DNA of 41,430 bases from Thermoplasmata archaeon (GTDB lineage Archaea > Thermoplasmatota > Thermoplasmata > Thermoplasmatales > Thermoplasmataceae): assembly GCA_021821635.1 (NCBI GenBank), contig JAKACH010000008.1, forward strand, positions 1 through 41,430, read 5' to 3'. The number at the start of each line of letters is the position of its first letter. The first letter of the stretch is position 1. The translations under genes were made by a program, and so were the position numbers. Positions 29,101 to 35,819 of this stretch are shown piece by piece. The notes beneath the pieces were generated by a model. That model saw nothing but the letters and a program-made list of their open reading frames with translations, did no database searches and was not told the origin of the DNA.

Positions 29101-29398
29101 TGCGTTCTCCTCGAATACCATATATGTCAATGTAACACCGATATCCGGGAAGAGTCTCTATCTCAGCGGGGATCTTACTCTGAACATAACCACCAGCACG
29201 AACTTATCAAAAACCCTCAACGTGCCAGTGAACCTCCCAAACAACATTAACATTAAACCCACTGTTTCCGGTACTGAAATAACACACTTTACAGGTGACC
29301 CTGAAATGACGATTATCATAGGTGTTGTGGTGATAGCTGCATCTGTTATTATCGGGCTTCTGGTTGCTTCATCGAGAGGGAGGCGCAGAAACAGGTGA
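23102..29398 (+). CDS. aglB: Oligosaccharyltransferase STT3/AglB with very large C-terminal extracellular repeat region and C-terminal TM anchor
   Basis: Polytopic N-terminus, GGSDPYYN loop motif, WWDYG at 24857..24871; carboxypeptidase-regulatory-like beta repeats from ~25840; terminal TM IIIGVVVIAASVIIGLLVASSRGRRRNR; ORF can extend to 23006 but MSTSTDLPE start has TATA ~30 nt upstream. Confidence 0.92.
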   Translation: MSTSTDLPETITQRFKTFLRETPEFSLLVILVLSYLFIANYFAWSATFVGGMQNFSGGSDPYYNFKSITYFITTKHWMVYDTSINYPVGTFNPRNPFFHILLVYVGVLGSPFYNMTTITEFSFLEFDAVFGALLIIPVYLMTKEVFGRKAGMLGAVLYTLMPSNFSSGILSDGRMHTPELFFAFFVIYFFIKATKSYKKGQIFSSLSIFHIKARASEVRTYMQRNRVGNIYTMLSAASLGALMLSWQGYAYIEAIIAIYIIVQLVFNLLMKKPTGYITVLSLLFFILPFAMSYYYYLGVHEVSPWFVDGFYIAVLAVGFSIIVNLIGRRPWIITVPSILILAAAGIFAFYLVAPATLSSILAGEGYFIKTRVYQTIAEAAAPQLGQYISGFGIGQFLLGVSGVILTVYLYFKSKKEYLLLFMVFAIVSIYMSFVAARFNITAAPAYAAMGGAVLARFADMAGTSKIRHRTPMESLNVRKSLKGNISFSSFTVVLAVVILLIIPSGFGVLNAAVPANSAGPVNQEIYNSMPSFLKPLVNYSSANDQFVGTYGFGITNQSTPLNQAFKWLSTQDINVPLIDRPAFVSWWDYGFQEVVEGQHPTVADDFQQGYQVAGQVLLAQNQSQVVSLFIARVLEGAYLNNSNNIPSNVYQTLVNCLGPTGASFLAGDIKNPGNYVSIVLNNPSIYGKYISQLTSANAQFAVFSGYLPAHYSISVINNLYTLLIAETGYNIKYVGVDHSLFPVSGLNPGIFYAPEYLTDGLSYAYQGEIVPYPYYQIYAVTANKTYQLNQTPTTAIVTNYQIIYNPAFYNTSIYRFTVGYPPSAVGSIGGIPGLTVNQTTAPVMPAWNMSNFELVYAGVPWNPYKDYQNHSAAWTVVPIQTAYKYQKEGYGTTILLPTLSSIQAEFDPIVAYYPGAIIQGRVTTSSGAPVAGAHVTLFDQYGIPHDLVKTNSQGYYNLTAIPGNDSIYVTTGALNQQYLIGSTLLNNTTITITNAQANRNVPAVSSGGLPGYIISKNFVAASGGVRGSINYVYQVTKNSTEKAAVNNGVLTFTNTTSGQRYSVSITSGNYSLSNVPPETYNITLTAGSNVYRDFSSVTISSNNNITQNLPVRMDTIYAASYSGNTSLHNVKFVAVSSNFSTSAYSNDSGIALLQVVPGNYSVYVSGSGYTSLAQKVDFASWGLNRTVLLAPVLSATVTGNVLSSSVHVVSFFSNGNISDSYNASVVGGKFSITLPVGYYTAYAMNGFSAYAHSFFLGNNTSISVSLSRGYYVNVSYSTSAFTNGTGFFEALSNGISMQSEGSLSTYYNFFLPIGTYTFAAYVTHVGLNYGSFRTIEVLGNLSFTMRLAFQTNISLTTYDAYRTSSGPTAPQVTGGVAIEYAGNLPIYYTGVSAAGVASLIHPKSLVDSYTFDLYSPGFFNASTTISYNNTVAALIVTPILTTISLNVSVNSGQSASGYISLQGQQSYLFPIKNLTATGILTPGLYSVSVFSTSAAVNSSISVLAVPIGKSYSTSTALSQLFSLSSTASSFSVYKNGIQVGSTYLASGLYTLYSQTGTRSNITTLYLKSNTTITPSLQSSSTVNLSNSLGYTSGTYFISSNQGMISTSGSSIVLPLGTYRISYYYNFTSNGVDKSVSGSVLVSTSITGSIKVPVSVSPARTTVTGMTFYNGIPVPYAAVMFYNSTGYLVGSATSNAYGNYSAQLFGGSYAVYATSNADKEAALTTLAVTPFGSPETLNITMVPSYKVFITETKSNILLQRNISISSGTILLLFNTSAGSIYLPGGTYTFSGNLTVHEANFTGSSMNITYSSSVTQSIAAQNTYVNIQLLRVNVYQFSSGMLSPPKVASQGSNLTNVPFYVQNTGNTYVNMTFSSGQSGLIASFNRSKVMLAPGQNVSISANLTLPQKMLAGIDKIQINGTYGTSTYNIKLSVNISASPSFNAYLVPAKNSIYGNTGSIPVVLSNTGNQLMTVYVALDPNNLSNHNWGGNIGTGLYYSAKLPAFSSNTIYVNVTPISGKSLYLSGDLTLNITTSTNLSKTLNVPVNLPNNINIKPTVSGTEITHFTGDPEMTIIIGVVVIAASVIIGLLVASSRGRRRNR

Positions 29399-30156
29399 AA
29401 GGAAAGGCAGCACTAATTGCACTGGGCATCCTGTTCATAATGATGCCCATTGCTGCAACAGTATCAGATGCGGGAACAGTCTACCCTTCAATCTTCTCAA
29501 GCACTGTGTCTTATGGGACTGTCTATGTGAACGAAAACTTTTCCATTTATGTCAACTCAACCTACGGTTTCAATAACTACACTGTGGTCCTTATATTCTC
29601 CGGGTTGAACCTGAGTGGTATGGCACCCGGAACAACGGTCCTGTCACAGAATCAGCCCAATCCGGATCTGGTGTTCAACATAACCGCACCATCTAATCCA
29701 GGGACAATATCCATTCTCGTAATGACATCAGCACATGGATCAACTATCATGCAGTACAGAACGACAGTACAGCTTACTGTTGTGAACCCTATAAAAATGC
29801 AGGCAACCATAAGCAATCCCACTCAGTATTACATGTACAACGTTACGGTGACATTCGCCATCAATGGCAACAACGTTTCAAAAATAGTGATACCGAAGCT
29901 TGCCCCATACTCGTCACAGATTGTATCAACATACTCTTCCGCCGTTTCGGTGATAAATAAAGGCGAAAACACTATCAGCGTATATGCAAGCACTCCTGGG
30001 GCTGTTGTCAGTGGCGACTCTACGTTTTATTACGGCACGCCATCCAACTATACATGGATATACTACATCGCTGCGGTTGTTGTAGCATTCATGATATTCC
30101 TCGCGGTCAGCGCCGGTCGTAGATCAATCCCAAAATCACCCAAATGGAAAAAATAA
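29395..30156 (+). CDS. Secreted membrane-anchored protein with signal peptide, beta domains and C-terminal TM
   Basis: N-term ALIALGILFIMMPIAATVS, C-term IYYIAAVVVAFMIFLAVSAGRR; GTGA overlap with aglB stop. Confidence 0.8.
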   Translation: MKGKAALIALGILFIMMPIAATVSDAGTVYPSIFSSTVSYGTVYVNENFSIYVNSTYGFNNYTVVLIFSGLNLSGMAPGTTVLSQNQPNPDLVFNITAPSNPGTISILVMTSAHGSTIMQYRTTVQLTVVNPIKMQATISNPTQYYMYNVTVTFAINGNNVSKIVIPKLAPYSSQIVSTYSSAVSVINKGENTISVYASTPGAVVSGDSTFYYGTPSNYTWIYYIAAVVVAFMIFLAVSAGRRSIPKSPKWKK

Positions 30157-30171
30157 CCTCCTAATCTATTG

Positions 30172-30819
30172 TCAGGCGGTTATTGCCTTCTGCAGGGTTA
30201 CGAATTCGAGTTCCAGTATATCCCTTCTCCTGTAGTTCTGGATCTTCGGGTCAGGGTAAGAGGTGCTGCCTCTCGCGATCCTTGCAGCCGATACGGCATT
30301 GTCATGTATCTTATGGGGTTGGCTTGTATTTGTTTCATCAACAATTTCAGGTACCATGCCTGCAGCCTTAAGCTTGAATATGATGCTGTCCCTGTTCGGT
30401 ATATCGCCATGACCTATCTTTATAGAAAACGATATGTAACGGTAGCCGGCCGCAATAGTCCTTATTGACTGGACTAGAGCTTCTATGCTGGGTACCTCAA
30501 AAGCCTCAAGCAGGACATCGTCGCCCAGAACCGCTATACCAGGCTTGGGACCAGGATCAATTCCTATTATCACTTTACTGAATTTTTCCTTGCCCAGCAG
30601 AAAGGGTATTGCCACTCGAACTGCTTCGGTTGCACTGTCTGTCCTGATCTGCTGTTCCCTGATCTTCTCGTCTTTGTTCGAACTCAGTATTATGGAGACA
30701 TCAGAAGGCAAATGATCTAAATCGTCTATTGAAACGGATTTGATTCGCCAGGATTTGAGAACATTGACAACTTCATGATAAAATCTGAAATTATGAGTGT
30801 AAATCCCGACCCTCTTCAT
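30172..30819 (-). CDS. Predicted RuvC-like RNase H-fold nuclease
   Basis: IIGIDPGPKPGIAVLG strand motif, VDETNTS, HDNAVSAARIA acidic positions. Confidence 0.65.
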   Translation of the reverse strand: MKRVGIYTHNFRFYHEVVNVLKSWRIKSVSIDDLDHLPSDVSIILSSNKDEKIREQQIRTDSATEAVRVAIPFLLGKEKFSKVIIGIDPGPKPGIAVLGDDVLLEAFEVPSIEALVQSIRTIAAGYRYISFSIKIGHGDIPNRDSIIFKLKAAGMVPEIVDETNTSQPHKIHDNAVSAARIARGSTSYPDPKIQNYRRRDILELEFVTLQKAITA

Positions 30820-30869
30820 TTACATCATGATAAATGTATACTCATTTAATAGCTTTGTCAAATTTTTGT

Positions 30870-32225
30870 TTACTGCGAATCGGATTCCGGTTTGCCCTGT
30901 TCCTTCAATATCCTGTTCACAAGTTCAACGAACTCTTTTTCCTTTCCCTTTGGGATAACGCCACCTGCCGCAACATCATGGCCACCTCCTGATCCGCCAA
31001 CCTGCTCACAAGCGCTTTTCAGAATAGAAGAGAGGTTGAGCCCCTTCCTGACGAGTTTTATAGTTCCGCGCGCCGATAGCTTTGTAGTCTTGTCGCCCAC
31101 ATTGAATCCGATTATCGGCTTGTTCTGGTCTACAAGATAAAGCATCAGGAGATCGCTAATCTTTCCAGCCATTTCAGATTCAGGAGAATAGAAGTATTGG
31201 AGATGCGACATGTTCCCGACTTCCTTCATTGTACGATACACATAGTCGATCAGCCGTGTCTTATAAGTTTTCCATGCAGCAAGCATCTCCGCCTTGAGAG
31301 TCCTGTCTCCAAGGAAGTACTGGACTGCAACTGAGTTCTTCCCCACCCGGGCATTGCCGTCTATGATGCTGCTCAGCTCCTTCGATGTGAATTCAAGGTC
31401 CCTGAACCTCAACATGTCTGATTCCAGGTACTTGATAGCTTCCAGGCCGCATTTCTGAGATATCAACTGAGCAGCGAGCTTCTTTTCAAGGCTGCGTTTC
31501 TGCTCTTCATTCATGGATGACGGTGACTGGTCATAGCCAAGGTGACATTCATCAAGAATCTTCTTCGCCCCTTCTGGTTTACCCGTAATTCCATTGAAGA
31601 ATGGGTCCGTGGAGTAAACAAGGGAATCAAGAAGCGTCTCGCCTTCAAGGCTTATTGATCTCTCATTGCTGAAAAGACTTGAGTATTCGTCCAGCAAAAG
31701 CTTATTCAGTCCCGATATTCCGCCAAGATCCTGCTTGTCGGCTATCATTCCCGAGACGAAATACGGAACAAGATCCGCGTTCCGCTCTGAACAGACCAGA
31801 GAAAATAACATTGCCATTGTTGAGCCACAAGCGCCCCTTGTTCCGTCTATTCCAAAATCCCTTGCATTTATGTTCATTGCCTTTGCTGGAGACGGTTTGT
31901 AAAAATGATGATCCAGCACAATCAGCTTTTCCAGCTCAGGTGTGAACTGGACCTGATCTGAACCAGCATCTACCACAATGGTAAGTGAGTCCGGGTATTC
32001 CATGACTACGTTGCGAAAATCCTCCCCGAGAAGGCTCTTTATATAAGTAAGATGAACTCTCTTTTTTAGGCGAAGAAGAGTCTTCAGCATCACGATCGCA
32101 GCGCTTGTTCCATCGCCGTCGTAATGCGCAATGACCCTTGCGAAAGGCTCTGATTTTGTTAGCTCTGCCGCATCTGACAGCTTATTGTATAAATCCTGGT
32201 TGATAATGTTCTGGACAGGACTCAT
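30870..32225 (-). CDS. DHH/DHHA1 phosphoesterase, archaeal RecJ-like (GAN family)
   Basis: AHYDGDGTSAAIVM, VDAGSD, LDHHF, GGSGGGHDVAAGG motifs. Confidence 0.92.
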   Translation of the reverse strand: MSPVQNIINQDLYNKLSDAAELTKSEPFARVIAHYDGDGTSAAIVMLKTLLRLKKRVHLTYIKSLLGEDFRNVVMEYPDSLTIVVDAGSDQVQFTPELEKLIVLDHHFYKPSPAKAMNINARDFGIDGTRGACGSTMAMLFSLVCSERNADLVPYFVSGMIADKQDLGGISGLNKLLLDEYSSLFSNERSISLEGETLLDSLVYSTDPFFNGITGKPEGAKKILDECHLGYDQSPSSMNEEQKRSLEKKLAAQLISQKCGLEAIKYLESDMLRFRDLEFTSKELSSIIDGNARVGKNSVAVQYFLGDRTLKAEMLAAWKTYKTRLIDYVYRTMKEVGNMSHLQYFYSPESEMAGKISDLLMLYLVDQNKPIIGFNVGDKTTKLSARGTIKLVRKGLNLSSILKSACEQVGGSGGGHDVAAGGVIPKGKEKEFVELVNRILKEQGKPESDSQ

Positions 32226-32659
32226 AGAACCTTGTCTAGGTTCCAGCCAGCAGGAAGAACGTTGTTCCTTCTATAATATTTGATAAGCCTTAGAATCTTT
32301 GCCATAACAAGTGCCCTGCCTCTATCATTGCTCTTGTCCCGTGTATTTAACGCAAGATGCGCACTGACCTTCCTGTATCGCGTAATAAGGCTCCGCAGAT
32401 CATCTGGAATCTCAGGCTTCAGCGTCTTCTCCTCCAGTACCTTGCTCAGCTTCTTCCCGAGCACCAGCTTGGTGGATGGTATCGCATACTGATCCCTCAG
32501 CCTTATTCCTATCTCAGCTGTGGTGAGATTCGAGTTCTTCAACTGTACGATGTTATCTACAATTTCGTCATTTGAGGCTTTAATCCATGTGGGTTTTGAG
32601 GTATACCTGTCCCTGTGCGATCGTGATTTGCCTTTTTTTCTGGTGTGCATTCTGGCCAT
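32222..32659 (-). CDS. rps15: 30S ribosomal protein S15 (uS15)
   Basis: MARMHTRKKGKSRSHRD, IGIRLRDQYAIPSTKLVLGKK, HLALNTRDKSNDRGRALVMAKILRLIKYYRR. Confidence 0.97.
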   Translation of the reverse strand: MARMHTRKKGKSRSHRDRYTSKPTWIKASNDEIVDNIVQLKNSNLTTAEIGIRLRDQYAIPSTKLVLGKKLSKVLEEKTLKPEIPDDLRSLITRYRKVSAHLALNTRDKSNDRGRALVMAKILRLIKYYRRNNVLPAGWNLDKVL

Positions 32660-32823
32660 TTTGTATTCTCCGCTGAAACCGTAATTAGTCAGTTATTAAT
32701 CTATTTTATGCCTGCATACGAAAAATAATTCAAAGAGGCGAGGCAGATTTCTGAGATCCTCATAGGATGAGACCGCACTGTCGGACCACATCCTTCGCCG
32801 ATATAATAGTCACTTTAGATCAT

Positions 32824-33498
32824 TCATGTTATAATCCTATGAATCCTCTCATACGTGCAGATAGCTTCCATCGTGACTGTCCAGATGGTCAGTTCCTCAG
32901 GATAAATAGAATATCTGTCTCCCAGACCGTCGAGATCAGATCGGAACGTACCTTCGGAGAAGCCTCCGATAATAAGAGTGGTTTCATCCTGGCTCCCAAC
33001 GGCATCCGAAACGCTGCTTATCTTGTCATCTGGAGAAAAAATCCGTATGTTTTTGAATCCTCTTGAAGTGACAAAATCCCTGATGGTTGAATCTATCATT
33101 TCTAACAGAACAAGATCATCATTCTGTATCTTCCGTTTGTAGAAAAGATCCTCTACAAGTCCAGCAAAGCGGTTGAACGATCTTGGTATTCTGGTTTGCC
33201 AATGAACAATTATAACCTTATTCTCCCTGGTATGTATGAAAACCCGGAGCATACCGGCCTTGTTAAGGATGCTCTCCTGACTGCTAAGAAGCAGTGTGTG
33301 TATGATATCCGGTCTACCTCTCCTGGTCGACTCCCCGGGAAAAACTGATTCGATCGCCCTGTGCATGTAGTTGGAATCCAGGAGAACTTCAGAAAGCTTC
33401 TTTGATCTTCTCCTTGAATAGGATAATGCATCGGGAAAATTCCAGAGCTCCTTTGGAACAAGTTCAAGTTCAGCGTCTGCTATTATTATGTTGAGCAT
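32824..33498 (-). CDS. nep1: 16S rRNA pseudouridine N1-methyltransferase Nep1 (EMG1)
   Basis: STRRGRPDIIHTLLL, IPRSFNRFAGLVEDLF, LIIGGFSEGTF, ELTIWTVTMEAICTYE. Confidence 0.92.
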   Translation of the reverse strand: MLNIIIADAELELVPKELWNFPDALSYSRRRSKKLSEVLLDSNYMHRAIESVFPGESTRRGRPDIIHTLLLSSQESILNKAGMLRVFIHTRENKVIIVHWQTRIPRSFNRFAGLVEDLFYKRKIQNDDLVLLEMIDSTIRDFVTSRGFKNIRIFSPDDKISSVSDAVGSQDETTLIIGGFSEGTFRSDLDGLGDRYSIYPEELTIWTVTMEAICTYERIHRIIT

Positions 33499-33592
33499 AC
33501 ATCACTTGATGGCTGCATTTCTTAATTGCTTTTGCAACTTCAGCACTGATGAATAAGTGTAAAGCTCTTATTGTCCCGATACATGCTTTGCC

Positions 33593-34441
33593 ATGTCTAT
33601 TTTTGCGGAAAACCTGCTTAAGGGGAAGACCATCCTTATCACCGGCGGTGCAACTGGACTTGGCAGGGCAATGGCTGTTGCTTTCGGAAATCTAGGTGCT
33701 AAGATCGGTATAGTTAGCCGTAAGAAGGAGAATCTTGAATCCACAACCGCCGCTTTGTTGACGATGGGCATAGAGATCGACTACCAAGTATGTGATGTGC
33801 GGGATCCCTCGCAGATAAGTGAATCAGTTTCTAAATTGGAGGAATCACTCGGTCCGATAAATGTCCTGGTCAACAATGCCGCCGGGAATTTTATAAGCAG
33901 GACGGAACAGCTTTCTCCAAAGGCATTCGATACAGTTATAGGAATAGTGCTGCAAGGGTCCTCTTATTTCTCTCTAGAAATGGGAAAGAGATGGATCAAT
34001 TCTGGCATTCATGCGACAATACTTAACATAGTTGCAACGTACGCCTGGACAGGATCCGCTTACGTTGTGCCGTCCGCAGTCTCAAAAGCAGGGGTGCTTG
34101 CACTTACGCAGTCGCTCGCCGTGGAGTGGGGACCGAAAGGAATAAGGAGCGTTGCCATTGCGCCCGGTCCAATGCCGACGGAAGGTGCGTGGAAGAACCT
34201 GATCCCCGATGCTTCCTTCGAGAATATAATGAAAGCGCGGAATCCAATGTTACGCCTTGGTGAGCCATCAGAACTTGCCCATCTGGCAGCTTTCCTAATT
34301 TCCGATGCAGCATCGTACATAAACGGAGAGGTTGTTACTATAGATGGCGGCGAATGGCTGAAAGGAGCTGGCCAGTTTAACATGCTCTCTGAGATGCCAG
34401 ACTCTCTCTGGGATGCAATGAAGTCAAGGCGAAGCAAGTAA
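33593..34441 (+). CDS. SDR-family oxidoreductase (2,4-dienoyl-CoA reductase-like)
   Basis: TGGATGLGRAMA, NNAAGNF, SAVSKAGVLALTQSLAVEWGPKGIRSVAIAPGP. Confidence 0.92.
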   Translation: MSIFAENLLKGKTILITGGATGLGRAMAVAFGNLGAKIGIVSRKKENLESTTAALLTMGIEIDYQVCDVRDPSQISESVSKLEESLGPINVLVNNAAGNFISRTEQLSPKAFDTVIGIVLQGSSYFSLEMGKRWINSGIHATILNIVATYAWTGSAYVVPSAVSKAGVLALTQSLAVEWGPKGIRSVAIAPGPMPTEGAWKNLIPDASFENIMKARNPMLRLGEPSELAHLAAFLISDAASYINGEVVTIDGGEWLKGAGQFNMLSEMPDSLWDAMKSRRSK

Positions 34442-34449
34442 GCAGTCCA

Positions 34450-35610
34450 TTAGCTGCCTTGGATGCCTGGCCTAGGGGAAACTGCTGTCCTTCTAACTGC
34501 TCTCATCTCTTTGATGTTTAGCATGTACGCAACCATAAGTATTGCAAGAATCAGTCCCGTGTTGGAATCAGTGCTGAACTGTGCCACAATCCCAAGTCCC
34601 TGATAAATTATCCATGTGAATACTGCAAAACAAAACGTCAGAACGGGCGCGAACATGCTCTTGATCAACCACAATAAAATTGCGACAGCAATAATTGCAA
34701 CAAATATTGCGTTGAATATACCGGAAGAAGCAGCAATCCTTGTTTGAGCCGTAACTGCAAAACCAAGAAACCCGAATGGAGAAGGAAATACATTGACTGG
34801 AAGGGATGACCAGAATCCATTTGCCGGGTATGCCTGGAATCCCAGAGATATCAGGAGAGTGAGTACCGTTGCATACCTGATTGTTTTTTCTGCTCTCGTC
34901 TTATTGTTTTCATTCGACGTAAAGAAAAGGACCAGGGCACCAATGAGATAAAAAAGAACTGAACCCGGAAGTCCTGTAAGGATTGATGAACCTGTTGTAA
35001 AGACACCTCCGAAACCCTCGCCAAAAACCCAGATTACAGAACACCACACAATTGCAGCGGCCTCGTTTATATTGAATGCCAGGCCTCTCTTTGTAACCAG
35101 GTAAATGACGCCTATGTAAAGCTGTATCACGGCAGCTGCTAGATCCATCAATGGCGGGTTACTGCTCCAAACATTTACGCTCAGCAGTATTACCTGAGTT
35201 ACCGGAAATCCCATTGACAGCATTGGTATCAGGTCATATTGCGCAAAGAGGTTGTTCATTTCGGGTTGGACCTGTAAGATTGCATCAAGAATCCACATTA
35301 CACCAAGTGCTATCCTGAGGAAAGACCTGGATCTCTGCTCCTTTATTCCTGCCTGGGATTTTCGGAATAATATGGCTATAAACGGCGCAGGAAGTGCCGA
35401 CAGCAAAAATTCTTCGTAAAAAGGGACAAAGTCAGATGCCCTTATCACAGGGATGCCGAGATAGAACCGAAACTCGAAATAGAAAATAAGACCAAGAAGG
35501 ATTGCCATTAAGGCAATCAGTGCATACGCAGTAAGCTTCAGGAGTGATCTCATCGGCCTGATAGGTAATGGATAGGGCAATAAGATGTTTTCACACCTCA
35601 TGATCAGCAA
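34450..35610 (-). CDS. Polytopic membrane protein of unknown function
   Basis: Multiple hydrophobic helices; likely start at a downstream Met (MRSLLKL, ~35562). Confidence 0.7.
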   Translation of the reverse strand: MLIMRCENILLPYPLPIRPMRSLLKLTAYALIALMAILLGLIFYFEFRFYLGIPVIRASDFVPFYEEFLLSALPAPFIAILFRKSQAGIKEQRSRSFLRIALGVMWILDAILQVQPEMNNLFAQYDLIPMLSMGFPVTQVILLSVNVWSSNPPLMDLAAAVIQLYIGVIYLVTKRGLAFNINEAAAIVWCSVIWVFGEGFGGVFTTGSSILTGLPGSVLFYLIGALVLFFTSNENNKTRAEKTIRYATVLTLLISLGFQAYPANGFWSSLPVNVFPSPFGFLGFAVTAQTRIAASSGIFNAIFVAIIAVAILLWLIKSMFAPVLTFCFAVFTWIIYQGLGIVAQFSTDSNTGLILAILMVAYMLNIKEMRAVRRTAVSPRPGIQGS

Positions 35611-35713
35611 AGCTGGCTCTCAATATCCTATCTTAACGGAAAATACAGACACAATACCCCACTGCAAATAACTGGAGATAGCAGGGATATTGCATTAGGC
35701 CAAACAGCTAAAC

Positions 35714-35721
35714 CTTTTAAG
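35714..35721 (+). promoter_or_regulatory. TATA-like element upstream of ORF at 35744
   Basis: cttttaag, centre ~27 nt before ATG 35744. Confidence 0.35.
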
Positions 35722-35819
35722 AGAATAAACGATACTCAGGATTATGCTTGCACACGCTATCTGTGACCAAGAGCCAGTTGTATTTTTCTCCTATCAAGGA
35801 AATATGCAGTTTTATTTGA

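Noticed and set aside
23006-29398. Possibility that the giant aglB repeat region is a mobile or phase-variable DNA repeat array
   Set aside because: Repeats are at the protein-fold level; I see no long near-identical DNA repeats.
30169-30468. Overlapping plus-strand ORFs opposite the RuvC-like gene
   Set aside because: No domain signal; the minus-strand RNase H-fold reading is convincing.
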